From positions 1 to 9,177 of the forward strand of contig JAUSLB010000112.1 of the NCBI GenBank assembly GCA_030646655.1: DNA of 9,177 nt, written 5' to 3'. Of the stretch, positions 1-6,878 are shown piece by piece. The DNA comes from Deltaproteobacteria bacterium (GTDB lineage: Bacteria > Desulfobacterota > GWC2-55-46). Position 1 is the stretch's first letter; each line of letters opens with the position of its first letter. Position numbers and translations under genes: made by a program. Under the pieces are notes generated by a model. It saw nothing but the letters and a program-made list of their open reading frames with translations. It was not told the DNA's origin and made no database searches.

Positions 1-209
1 TCTCCCCCTCCTCCCCCTTCTCCAATGATCACGGCCGACGCCCTGCACGAGCCAAGGAGCTTTAAATGCCTCTGGTCAGAGAGCAATGTTATCTCACCCG
101 GCCCTGCCTCTTCGATCGGGGCTATGCCTGAGATGAGGGTATCCCCGTGCCCGGCAAGCCGGCCGCTTATTAAAGACGCAAGCTCCTCTAATTTCTTTTC
201 AAAGGGCAT
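1..209 (-). CDS. lpxD: UDP-3-O-acylglucosamine N-acyltransferase LpxD, N-terminal part (cut by window edge)
   Basis: Translating the minus strand from the ATG at 209-207 gives 69 complete codons running off the left edge. The protein starts MPFEKKLEELASLISGRL and continues with ISGIAPIEEAGPGEITLL, then ASAVII. This is the typical N-terminal uridine-binding domain of LpxD, whose family signature is a 'G.ap.eeA.pgeitFl.' stretch. LpxD is the cytoplasmic hexapeptide-repeat trimer that adds the second, N-linked acyl chain to UDP-3-O-acyl-glucosamine in lipid A synthesis; the hexapeptide repeats lie outside the window. The start is 2 nt after the skp stop, so the two are very probably cotranscribed; only a weak GAGGA lies about 15 nt upstream, which suggests translational coupling. 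The last visible codons give a run of five glycines, odd for this family at this point. Identity is firm from the N-terminal signature and from the skp-lpxD gene order. Confidence 0.9.
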   Translation of the reverse strand, partial: MPFEKKLEELASLISGRLAGHGDTLISGIAPIEEAGPGEITLLSDQRHLKLLGSCRASAVIIGEGGGGG

Positions 210-211
210 GT

Positions 212-739
212 TTATTTGGATTTCGTCCTCTTGTTGTAGGTCTTTATGACCTCGTCTGTCAGGTCAGCGTCAGACGGCGCGTAGAGAAGCCCGCCTACGG
301 ATTTCTCGAAGACGTACGCGTAGCCCTTCTTCTTCGCGATCTCCTCGACCACATCCCTTAATTCCTCTATTATCTGGGCCTCGACTTCCTGTTTTTTCTT
401 ATTGAGCTGCTCGCCGTAGTCCATGAACTTTTGCTGAAAGTCCTGGCTCCTTGTCTTAAAGTCCTTCTCCTTGGCCTCCCGTGTCTCCTTGTTCCAGACG
501 TTCGCCTTCTTGTCTATCTCGTCCTTCATCTTCTTAAGCTCTTCCTGCTTGATATTGAGCTCGTCTTCGAGCTTTTTCGCCTCGTCCTTGAGGGTGTCCT
601 TCGCCTTTATACCGGCGTCGCACTCGTTTAAGGCCTTCTGGAGGTTCGCGTAGCCTATCTTAATATCCGCGGCCGGGAGATTTACAGCCGATAAAATAAA
701 TGCAAATATAACCAACCCTAAAAAAAGCGCCTTTCTCAT
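212..739 (-). CDS. skp: Periplasmic chaperone Skp/OmpH
   Basis: A 175-residue OmpH/Skp family protein, usual length for the family. Residues 1-24 form a signal peptide (MRKALF, then a hydrophobic core ending near NLPAA). The mature protein begins DIKIGYANLQKALNE, the family's first beta strand and helix, followed by a long Lys/Glu-rich coiled coil (about residues 45-130) that forms the tentacles of the trimer, and a closing segment YAYVFEKSVGGLLYA with DLTDEVI, which completes the small trimerisation body. Skp holds unfolded outer-membrane proteins in the periplasm and hands them to BamA, the gene just upstream (52-nt gap). I chose the ATG at 739 over the one six codons earlier (757) because AAGGAG sits 6 nt before it, whereas nothing like a ribosome-binding site precedes 757. 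lpxD follows 2 nt after the TAA stop. Confidence 0.93.
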   Translation of the reverse strand: MRKALFLGLVIFAFILSAVNLPAADIKIGYANLQKALNECDAGIKAKDTLKDEAKKLEDELNIKQEELKKMKDEIDKKANVWNKETREAKEKDFKTRSQDFQQKFMDYGEQLNKKKQEVEAQIIEELRDVVEEIAKKKGYAYVFEKSVGGLLYAPSDADLTDEVIKTYNKRTKSK

Positions 740-745
740 CCTCTT

Positions 746-751
746 CTCCTT
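746..751 (-). promoter_or_regulatory. Ribosome-binding site that sets the skp start
   Basis: The minus strand reads AAGGAG at 751-746, then AAGAGG, then ATG at 739. This textbook Shine-Dalgarno and spacing lies inside the longer reading frame that begins at 757, so it argues that the 757 start is not used and that the signal peptide begins MRKALF. Confidence 0.75.
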
Positions 752-791
752 TTTCATTTTTGCCCAAGCGATAAGGCTCGGGTCCGTTTAG

Positions 792-3461
792 TTAGAATAT
801 GGTCCCGATGGCGAAGTCCCACTGCTGGGCGTCCTCGCCGTCCTTTTTATCGAGGTTGAACCCGAGCTCAAGGCGCAGCGGCCCGAGCGGCGAGAACCAC
901 CTTATGCCTACTCCCGCGCCCTTCCTTAGTTCACTCAGGTCTATCCTGTTGTCATAGGCGTTACCCGCGTCGAAGAAGACCAGCCCCTTTATGTTCTGCT
1001 CAGGGAAGACCGGGAAGAGGAACTCCGCGTTCATGACGAGCATGATATTCCCGCCGATTAGGTCGCCTGTGGCCGGGTCTTTAGGGCTTATCGACCTTGT
1101 CTGGAAGCCCCTGACGGAATTTATGCCGCCGAGGAAGTATTTTTCGTATATGGGCACCGTATGCCCCTGATAGCCCTGCACATATCCGAGCGCGCCGTGC
1201 AGCGAGAAGGTCGCCTCCCACGGCAGGGGGAAAAACTTAACGGCGTCGCCCTCGTACTTTATGAAATGGCTCGTGCCTCCGAGCGGCCCTCCGGCGAACT
1301 CTGTCGAGAGGTTTACTACAGAGCCTTCGCTCGGGAAAAACGCGTCGTCGCGCGTATCCCTTCTCACAACCGCCTTGATGCTGCTCTCGGTGCTCTTTCC
1401 GGCCTGATCCTTTATGAATGTGGAGGCGGTGTCTGCCACGTCGGTTATATCGACGTCCTCGAGTTTATAAGTCAGGTATCCTCGCGTGTACCTCTTTGTT
1501 ATGGGGAAGCCGAACCTCAAGTCAAAGCCCTTTTTGTTGAGCTTGAAATCAGGGTAGTCCTTGTCGGTGTTATAGATGTCGAAGCCCGCGGAGATGGGTT
1601 TGTCGAAGAGCCACGGCTCTGTAAAGCCGAGAACATATTTGGAGGAGCTTGAGCTGACGGTCCCCGACAGGTCGAGCTTAATGCCAGTGCCCATGAAGTT
1701 CGACTGCGAGATAGACGCGGTCCCTATGAGCTTATCCACCGAGCTGTAGCCGAAGCCTAAGGATACGGAGCCGGTGGGCCTCTCCTTAACCTCGATATCG
1801 AGCTTCATCTTATCGGGGGCCGAACCCTGGGTCTGCGTTATCCTCACGTCCTCGAAGTACCCGAGCCTCCTTAAATTATTCCTGCTCCTCTTGATCTCGG
1901 ATGAGGCGTAGAGGCCTCCCTCGCCGAGCTCCATCTCTCTCCTGATGACCTTGTCCCGCGTCCTCACATTTCCAGAGATATCGATCCTCTCTATATAGAC
2001 CAGATCGTTCTTTTTTATGTCAACGGTTATGTCTATCGTCCTTTTCTCGGGGTTTACCTGGGTCACGGGCTTAATATCGGCGTAGGCGTAGCCTTTATCC
2101 CCGTAGACGTCCGTGACGGCGTCTACGCCCTTGGAGAGCCTGGTCCTGTTGAAGACCTCACCTGTCTTAAGCTTAAGCTTCTCAAGGAGCTCTTCCTTTG
2201 TGGCAAGCATCTCACCCTTTACATCGAGGTCCCCCACATTGAACTGCTCGCCTTCAAAGAGGGCGATCGTGATATAGAACCATTTCTTGTCCTCGCTGAG
2301 GAGCACCCTCTGGTCGAGGATATCGGCGTTGATAAAGCCGTTATCGAAGTACTTGCTCATTATGATAGCGAGGTCGTTATGGAATATGAACTCGTTGAAC
2401 TTTCCCGACCCCGAAACCACCGAGAATATCCCTACCTCGGTCGTGTTCATGAGGCCCTTGAGCTTCTCTGCTTCAAAGAAGCCGTTCCCGATGAAGGTTA
2501 TCCTTTTGACCTTGACAGCGGGGCCCTCGTCTATATTAAAAACGACCTTGGCCTCGAGCCCGTCGGACTCTATCACCGGGGTAACGGAAGCGAGGTAATA
2601 GCCCTCTTCGGCGTACATCGCCTTTATCTTCTCGGCGTTCTCGCCGAGTATGACCCTGTCGAGTACCGTATTCTCCTTTATGGTAAGGGCCTCTTTTATC
2701 TTCTCGTCCTTTATCTCCTTATTCCCCTTGAAATCGACCTTTTTAACAAAAGGCATCTCTTTTACGGTAAAGACGAGGACCTTGCCGGAGGCCGTGTCGG
2801 TAAGGTCCGCCGATATGTCGTCAAAAAAGCCTGTGCCGAACAGAGTCCTTATGTCCTCTTTCACATCGTCCGGGGAGTAGGGCTCGCCGGGCTTGCTTAT
2901 GAGCTTTCTTGTTATTGCCTCTGTATCGACCCGCCTGTTGCCGGCGACGATTATTTTATCTATGATGCCGGACTTTACGGCGGGCCGCGCAAGAAGGGCG
3001 CTGTCCATCCTGGCGCGCATTACAGGGGCGGCATCCCTTATCTTCTTTATAAGCTCTCCTTCTGATTCAGAGGACTTGAAATAAAATGCGATCCCCTTCC
3101 CGTCCTTTAGATCCAGTATCCGCCAGTCAGCTCCGGCAGACTGCCCGAGCTTTGTTATAGAGCCGAGAACTGCGAAATCCGCCAGCGCCTCTTTGCCAAG
3201 CGCCGCGGCGTCCTTCTCGTCAAACCTCTTTACGCCCTCCTTAAGCATCCGCTCTTTTACGGCCTCTATCCCCACCACCTCCGCGCCGCTTGAATAGAGC
3301 GAGGCAGCGAGCGTCTCCATCACCGACCTCCTGAGGGCGGAAATATCGGTCTTGCTGTGCATGTCGAAAGGCAGTATCAATACCCTCGGCCCCTCTGCAA
3401 AAGCTTTAAAAGGGAGAACCAGAAAAAGCGATACAAGGATAATGCTTCGGATGAACCTCAA
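792..3461 (-). CDS. bamA: Outer-membrane protein assembly factor BamA with an extra N-terminal domain
   Basis: This is an 889-residue Omp85-family protein, about 80-100 residues longer than the enterobacterial form. Residues 1-22 are a signal peptide ending AFA. Residues 24 to about 160 form an extra domain beginning RVLILPF that resembles the TolB N-terminal/LpoB-like fold. Five POTRA domains follow (about 166-237, 238-315, 316-404, 405-487 and 488-562), each with the hydrophobic strand and G-N/G pattern such as IVAGNRRVD and IDISGNVRTRD. The 16-strand barrel covers 563-889, with RRDTRDDAFFPSEG near 700-713, the loop-6 motif VRGF at 783-786, and a C-terminal phenylalanine (AIGTIF), the barrel's own assembly signal. 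BamA folds and inserts barrel proteins in the outer membrane; skp, lying downstream, supplies substrates. The start codon is TTG with AAAGGA 11 nt upstream; no ATG or GTG gives an intact signal peptide. The extra domain could bind a periplasmic partner, but this is inference. Confidence 0.97.
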   Translation of the reverse strand: MRFIRSIILVSLFLVLPFKAFAEGPRVLILPFDMHSKTDISALRRSVMETLAASLYSSGAEVVGIEAVKERMLKEGVKRFDEKDAAALGKEALADFAVLGSITKLGQSAGADWRILDLKDGKGIAFYFKSSESEGELIKKIRDAAPVMRARMDSALLARPAVKSGIIDKIIVAGNRRVDTEAITRKLISKPGEPYSPDDVKEDIRTLFGTGFFDDISADLTDTASGKVLVFTVKEMPFVKKVDFKGNKEIKDEKIKEALTIKENTVLDRVILGENAEKIKAMYAEEGYYLASVTPVIESDGLEAKVVFNIDEGPAVKVKRITFIGNGFFEAEKLKGLMNTTEVGIFSVVSGSGKFNEFIFHNDLAIIMSKYFDNGFINADILDQRVLLSEDKKWFYITIALFEGEQFNVGDLDVKGEMLATKEELLEKLKLKTGEVFNRTRLSKGVDAVTDVYGDKGYAYADIKPVTQVNPEKRTIDITVDIKKNDLVYIERIDISGNVRTRDKVIRREMELGEGGLYASSEIKRSRNNLRRLGYFEDVRITQTQGSAPDKMKLDIEVKERPTGSVSLGFGYSSVDKLIGTASISQSNFMGTGIKLDLSGTVSSSSSKYVLGFTEPWLFDKPISAGFDIYNTDKDYPDFKLNKKGFDLRFGFPITKRYTRGYLTYKLEDVDITDVADTASTFIKDQAGKSTESSIKAVVRRDTRDDAFFPSEGSVVNLSTEFAGGPLGGTSHFIKYEGDAVKFFPLPWEATFSLHGALGYVQGYQGHTVPIYEKYFLGGINSVRGFQTRSISPKDPATGDLIGGNIMLVMNAEFLFPVFPEQNIKGLVFFDAGNAYDNRIDLSELRKGAGVGIRWFSPLGPLRLELGFNLDKKDGEDAQQWDFAIGTIF

Positions 3462-3483
3462 CTCTGCTAAAGTCCTTTCAGGC

Positions 3484-3628
3484 GAATATTTTAAAGGCCG
3501 TGCGTAGCCGCTAAAGACTGCGATTCGTGACCGTGCGCCGTGCCTGTATTCAAAAACAGTTTTTTAAGCTATGAGAGCTTCAGCCGGGTAAAAAATTATT
3601 TCAAAATTTCCGTTTATTTAAAATATTC
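3484..3628. repeat. Widely spaced inverted 12-bp repeat
   Basis: GAATATTTTAAA at 3484-3495 is repeated as its exact reverse complement, TTTAAAATATTC, at 3617-3628, with 121 bp between the arms. Both arms lie within the lolD-bamA gap, one about 25 bp before the bamA start and the other about 55 bp after the lolD stop. A third partial copy (GAATAT) lies at 3632-3637. The arms could be paired operator sites or could simply reflect the AT-rich composition; function is unknown. Confidence 0.45.
3498..3544. repeat. Three copies of a 7-bp CCGTGC(G/C) repeat
   Basis: CCGTGCG occurs at 3498-3504 and 3531-3537, and the latter is followed directly by CCGTGCC at 3538-3544, giving a tandem pair and a third copy 33 bp away. 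They lie 37-83 bp upstream of the bamA start codon, in the leader or promoter region. They could be binding half-sites or residual slippage repeats; nothing in the sequence decides between these. Confidence 0.35.
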
Positions 3629-3682
3629 CTCGAATATCAGGCTAAGCCATCTCTACGGTGCGGACAAAGGGGCCGACGGTCT

Positions 3683-4357
3683 TTATTCTTCCCTGACCTT
3701 CCCGTCAACCATCTTAAGCCTTCTGTTCAAACGGGAAGCGAGCCTTTCGTTATGGGTCACAATGACCATGGTCGTATTCTTTGATTTATTAAGCTCGAGC
3801 AATACCTCGAAGACCTCATCGCCGGTGCGGGTATCGAGGTTCCCCGTAGGCTCATCGGCCAGAAGGAGCTCGGGCGACTGTATCAGCGCGCGCACGATAG
3901 CGCTGCGCTGCTGCTCCCCGCCCGAAAGCTCGCCGGGCTTATGGTTAAGCCGGGAAGAGAGCCCGACCTCGCTTAAAAGGGCCTCGGCGGCCTTTCGCGC
4001 CTCGCCGTAAGGGGCCCCGCCGATGAGCGCAGGGAGCATCACATTCTCAAGCGCCGTGAACTCCGGCAAAAGATGGTGGGACTGGAAGACGAAGCCTATG
4101 GATTTATTCCTGAAGGCCGCAAGCCTTTTCTCGTCATAGCTGAAGACCTGCTCGCCGTTATACAAGACCTCCCCGCCCGAGGGCCTGTCGAGGGCGCCCA
4201 GGATATTCAGGAGCGTCGACTTGCCTACCCCTGAGGCGCCGATGATGGCTACGGTTTCGCCCCTGGCTACCGTAAGGTCTATGCCCTTGAGCACCTCGAC
4301 CCTTTTATGGCCGTCCCCGTAGGTCTTATAAAGGCCCTTTACATTGATAAAATCCAT
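3683..4357 (-). CDS. lolD: Lipoprotein-releasing ABC transporter ATP-binding subunit LolD
   Basis: A 224-residue ATPase with all ABC motifs: Walker [10 protein letters not shown] (40-48), Q-loop Q92 in [16 protein letters not shown], signature LSGGEQQR (144-151), Walker B LLLADEP (164-170, with the catalytic glutamate E169), D-loop NLD (173-175) and switch H202 in VTHNE. The [15 protein letters not shown] stretch is typical of the LolD/MacB branch. LolD hydrolyses ATP on the cytoplasmic side so that its membrane partner pulls mature lipoproteins from the inner membrane and passes them to LolA. The partner gene is two genes upstream (5564-6823), with the TPR-CNB gene between; the ATG lies 5 nt after that gene's stop, and no strong ribosome-binding site is visible, so translational coupling is likely. 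No key residue is missing. Length is normal for the family. Confidence 0.95.
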   Translation of the reverse strand: MDFINVKGLYKTYGDGHKRVEVLKGIDLTVARGETVAIIGASGVGKSTLLNILGALDRPSGGEVLYNGEQVFSYDEKRLAAFRNKSIGFVFQSHHLLPEFTALENVMLPALIGGAPYGEARKAAEALLSEVGLSSRLNHKPGELSGGEQQRSAIVRALIQSPELLLADEPTGNLDTRTGDEVFEVLLELNKSKNTTMVIVTHNERLASRLNRRLKMVDGKVREE

Positions 4358-4362
4358 TAAGA

Positions 4363-5556
4363 TTATACGAATACCCCCGCGAGACCCCGCACCCTCAACA
4401 GGTCCGTGACCCGCTCCTTTATCACCTTCTCAAGCGCCCCTTTTGCCTCCGGGTGCCCGGTAAGGAGATCTTTTATAATCGCCCTTGAGAAGGCCGCAAG
4501 CTCCAGATCGCCAAGCGCCGTAACGGTGGCGACCCTCGGCCTGCTCGTGGCCAAGCCTATCTCCCCGAAGAAATCCCCTTCCCCAAGCTCTGCTATGGAT
4601 ATCCCTTTGCCATTTTTGCCGCTTGACGATACGGAGACCCTGCCGGATTTTATAAGGTACATGGTGTCGCCCTTATCGCCCTCTTTCATTATTACCGAGC
4701 CCTTGGGCAGTTTTACGAGCTCGATGCGCGACAAGACCTCTTTCCTCTCCGCGTTGTTCAAGAACCTGAAAACTTCGGAGAGGGCCATGAACTTATCGAC
4801 TACCCTTTCCTTGTAGAAATTAAAAAGGACCTCCTCGACCCTTTTATGCCTTGAGATAATAGAGGTCAGGTCTTCTTTGGTAAGCTCGAGTATGGTGGAC
4901 TTTGCCGAGCCCTTTACATCTGTCGTCCTCTTTGCGTTAAGGAAAAAGCCGAACTCTCCGAATATCGCGCCCTCGCCGAGGCTTGCGAGTCTTACGGCCG
5001 AAGAGTCCTTTGCCCTGCCGATAACCTCGACCGTGCCTTCCGCGATGATATATATGGAGTCCCCCGCATCGCCTTCCCTGAAGAGATAGCCGCCCGTGGG
5101 GAGCTCCCTTGATATCACCTTCTTTACGACAGCGAGGAACTCCTCTTCGGTAAAATCGGAGAACAGCGGCGTCCTCGGCAGGGCCTTGGCAGGCCCTTCC
5201 CCGTCTTCGCGTTTAGCCGCCTGTTTTGAAGGCCGGCCTTTGTAGAGAGCGGCGAGCTTATCCTGAACATCCTCCCTTGAAGGGTCGATATTCATTATCA
5301 GCTTGCATACGGCTATGGCCTTTACGATAAATCCGAGCTTCGTGAAGCTCCCGGCCGCCTCTTTATAATAATCGATAGAGGCCTGATCATCCCCTGCCTT
5401 CCTCGCTATGTCCCCGAGCCTTAAAAATATCCTCGGGTCTTTTGAGCCGTAGGCCTTTATCTTCCCGTAGGCCTCGATAGCCTCGCCGTATCTTCCTTTT
5501 GAGAAGAGCGATTCGGCCTTCTCCTTTACGGCGGAGATTACAGCGTCAGAAGCCAT
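4363..5556 (-). CDS. TPR-like protein with two cyclic-nucleotide-binding domains
   Basis: This 397-residue protein has no signal peptide or membrane helix and is probably cytoplasmic. Residues 6-105 are helical TPR-like repeats ([17 protein letters not shown], then [15 protein letters not shown] and [12 protein letters not shown]). A Lys/Glu/Pro-rich linker (106-128) leads to CNB domain A (about 132-245), with phosphate-binding-cassette residues FGE at 199-201 and KRTT at 209-212, and CNB domain B (about 259-385), with FGEIGL at 330-335 and PRVA at 340-343. Domain B keeps the canonical glutamate and the P-R-x-A pattern that binds the cyclic phosphate; domain A keeps E201 and R210 but has T where A is usual, so it may bind weakly. 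There is no helix-turn-helix, kinase, cyclase or other output domain, so it is not a Crp-type transcription factor; it probably acts by protein contacts through the TPR part. It sits 7 nt after lolC/E and 5 nt before lolD, pointing to a link with lipoprotein export. I know of no gene name; function is inferred only. Confidence 0.85.
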   Translation of the reverse strand: MASDAVISAVKEKAESLFSKGRYGEAIEAYGKIKAYGSKDPRIFLRLGDIARKAGDDQASIDYYKEAAGSFTKLGFIVKAIAVCKLIMNIDPSREDVQDKLAALYKGRPSKQAAKREDGEGPAKALPRTPLFSDFTEEEFLAVVKKVISRELPTGGYLFREGDAGDSIYIIAEGTVEVIGRAKDSSAVRLASLGEGAIFGEFGFFLNAKRTTDVKGSAKSTILELTKEDLTSIISRHKRVEEVLFNFYKERVVDKFMALSEVFRFLNNAERKEVLSRIELVKLPKGSVIMKEGDKGDTMYLIKSGRVSVSSSGKNGKGISIAELGEGDFFGEIGLATSRPRVATVTALGDLELAAFSRAIIKDLLTGHPEAKGALEKVIKERVTDLLRVRGLAGVFV

Positions 5557-5563
5557 TTAAGCC

Positions 5564-6823
5564 TCATTCGTACCTTAAGCCCTCGACAGGGTCGAAACGG
5601 GAGGCCTGCCAGGAGGGATAAAGGGTGGCAAGAAAGCTTATGCCGATAGAGAAGACTATTATAGCGGCCACGACCGTGGGCTCGACCTTCGAGGGGAACG
5701 TGTCGATATAGTAGACGCTCGGCGGGAGCACCTTGAAGTGGAAGACCTGCTCTAAAAACTGGACGATCTTCTCTAAATTCAGCGCCGCAGCAAGGCCCAG
5801 GACCGTGCCGAAAAAAGTCCCGGTAACGCCGATTATTATCCCCTCTATCATAAAGATCTTCATTATCCCGGCAGAGGTGGCGCCGAGGCTTTTAAGTATC
5901 GCTATATCCTTGCCCTTCTCCATCACTACCATGATTAGGGTGCTTATTATATTCAGGGCGGCAACGAGTATTATGAGGGTGAGTATGATGAACATCGCCA
6001 CCTTCTCAAGCTTAAGGGCTGAAAACAGGTTCCTGTTCATCTCCATCCATGTGCGCGTCCAGTAAGGGCCTTTAAGCTCTATCATTATCTCGTCGGCTAT
6101 CCGCTCAGCCTCGTAGATGTCTTTTATTTTTACCTCGACCCCTGTAGCGGTATCCCCTAATCTAAAAAAGCTCTGGGAGTTCTCAAGCGAGATGAACGCC
6201 ATGCTGGAGTCGTATTCGTACATGCCGAGCTCGAATATGCCGGATACCTTAAACGCCGCCATCCTCGGCACAGGCCCTGCCGGGGTCATCGTGCCCATAG
6301 GGGAGATGACATTGACGCTGTCGCCCACCTTTACCCCGATATTCCTCGCCAGTTCGCTGCCTATTATTATGCCCGGCGCTCCTGACGAGTCCTTAATCGG
6401 CGACTTTATCCCATCTAAAGACCCTTCTCTTATCTTTGAAGGGAGCACGGTCACGCCGGCTATTGTCTTAAGGTCGAGACCCCTTATTACCGCGCCTATT
6501 ACCCCGTTGGGGGAGGAAATCATCGCCTGATTGTAGGTAAAAGGCGTGGCGCCCATGATGCCGGGCATCTTTTTTACCTTCCCGGCCACCGTATTATAGT
6601 CCCTCATGCCCTGCCCGAGCTCGGTTATGACCACATTGGCGTTGATGCCGAGTATCTTCTCTTTCAGGTTCTCCTCGAACCCGTTCATTACGGACAGGAC
6701 TATTATGAGCGCGGTAACGCCTACGGTTATGCCGAGGATAGAGATGAAGGTTATGACCGAGATAAAGGTCTGCTTCCTCTTGGCCTTCAAGTATCGTAGC
6801 CCTATGAAAAGCTCGTAGCCCAT
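5564..6823 (-). CDS. lolC: Lipoprotein-releasing system permease, LolC/LolE family
   Basis: A 419-residue inner-membrane protein with the MacB/LolC architecture. An amphipathic N-terminus (YELFIGLRYLKAKRKQ) precedes TM1 (about 20-46). A large periplasmic domain (about 48-270) follows, then three C-terminal helices (about 275-300, 321-348 and 383-402). Family hallmarks are VMNGFEENLKEKILG after TM1, MEKGKDIAILKSLGA before TM3 (the loop that couples to LolD) and the ending YPSWQASRFDPVEGLRYE. With LolD it extracts lipoproteins from the inner membrane. Only one LolC/E-type gene is visible here; many bacteria outside the gammaproteobacteria have a single such permease, presumably working as a homodimer, so the symbol lolC is a convention and lolE or lolCE would serve as well. 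The start is the ATG at 6823, where similarity begins; its ribosome-binding site is weak. It lies 55 nt downstream of lysS and 7 nt upstream of the CNB gene. Confidence 0.95.
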   Translation of the reverse strand: MGYELFIGLRYLKAKRKQTFISVITFISILGITVGVTALIIVLSVMNGFEENLKEKILGINANVVITELGQGMRDYNTVAGKVKKMPGIMGATPFTYNQAMISSPNGVIGAVIRGLDLKTIAGVTVLPSKIREGSLDGIKSPIKDSSGAPGIIIGSELARNIGVKVGDSVNVISPMGTMTPAGPVPRMAAFKVSGIFELGMYEYDSSMAFISLENSQSFFRLGDTATGVEVKIKDIYEAERIADEIMIELKGPYWTRTWMEMNRNLFSALKLEKVAMFIILTLIILVAALNIISTLIMVVMEKGKDIAILKSLGATSAGIMKIFMIEGIIIGVTGTFFGTVLGLAAALNLEKIVQFLEQVFHFKVLPPSVYYIDTFPSKVEPTVVAAIIVFSIGISFLATLYPSWQASRFDPVEGLRYE

Positions 6824-6878
6824 ACACCCATGTATATTAAAACCAAAAGATTAAAAAACATGTTCTTTAAAATTAAAA

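Larger units (their letters stand above)
3462..3682 (-). other. Intergenic region upstream of bamA
   Basis: These 221 bp separate lolD from bamA and are the longest gene-free stretch of the window. They hold no credible reading frame. An AT-rich core (about 3589-3628), an inverted 12-mer, three 7-bp CCGTGC(G/C) repeats, a small palindrome (AAGCT-ATGAG-AGCTT, 3566-3580) and the bamA ribosome-binding site AAAGGA (3478-3473) are visible. I find no GC-rich hairpin followed by T residues, so no intrinsic terminator for lolD, and no convincing -35/-10 pair. The length and the repeats suggest a separate or extra promoter for bamA-skp-lpxD, but the sequence does not prove it. Confidence 0.5.

Noticed and set aside
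25..249. Plus-strand open frame at the left edge
   Set aside because: It overlaps lpxD and the end of skp, both clearly real on the other strand; Ser/Pro-rich shadow composition.
1161..1652. Plus-strand open frame of 163 codons opposite the BamA barrel
   Set aside because: Antisense shadow of the barrel-coding region; no domain, no ribosome-binding site, composition matches the reverse reading of BamA codons.
2379..3065. Long plus-strand open frame of 228 codons opposite bamA
   Set aside because: It lies wholly antisense to well-conserved POTRA coding sequence, has no family signature, and is rich in Leu, Tyr and Val as expected of an antisense shadow.
3566..3580. Possible terminator hairpin AAGCT-ATGAG-AGCTT after lolD
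   Set aside because: The stem is only five bp and AT-rich, and on the minus strand it is followed by A residues rather than T residues, so it does not fit an intrinsic terminator.
3540..4010. Plus-strand open frame starting in the lolD-bamA gap
   Set aside because: Most of it is antisense to lolD; the serine-rich product resembles nothing known, and no start signal is visible.
6594..6827. Minus-strand open frame in a second frame over the start of lolC/E
   Set aside because: Out-of-frame reading of the conserved lolC/E N-terminus with an Arg/His-rich, non-family product; no independent start signal.
6824..6878. Possible promoter or terminator in the lysS-lolC/E gap
   Set aside because: The 55 bases are AT-rich with an AACATGTT palindrome, but there is no GC stem for a terminator and no -35 box at a suitable distance from the TATA-like bases near 6830.
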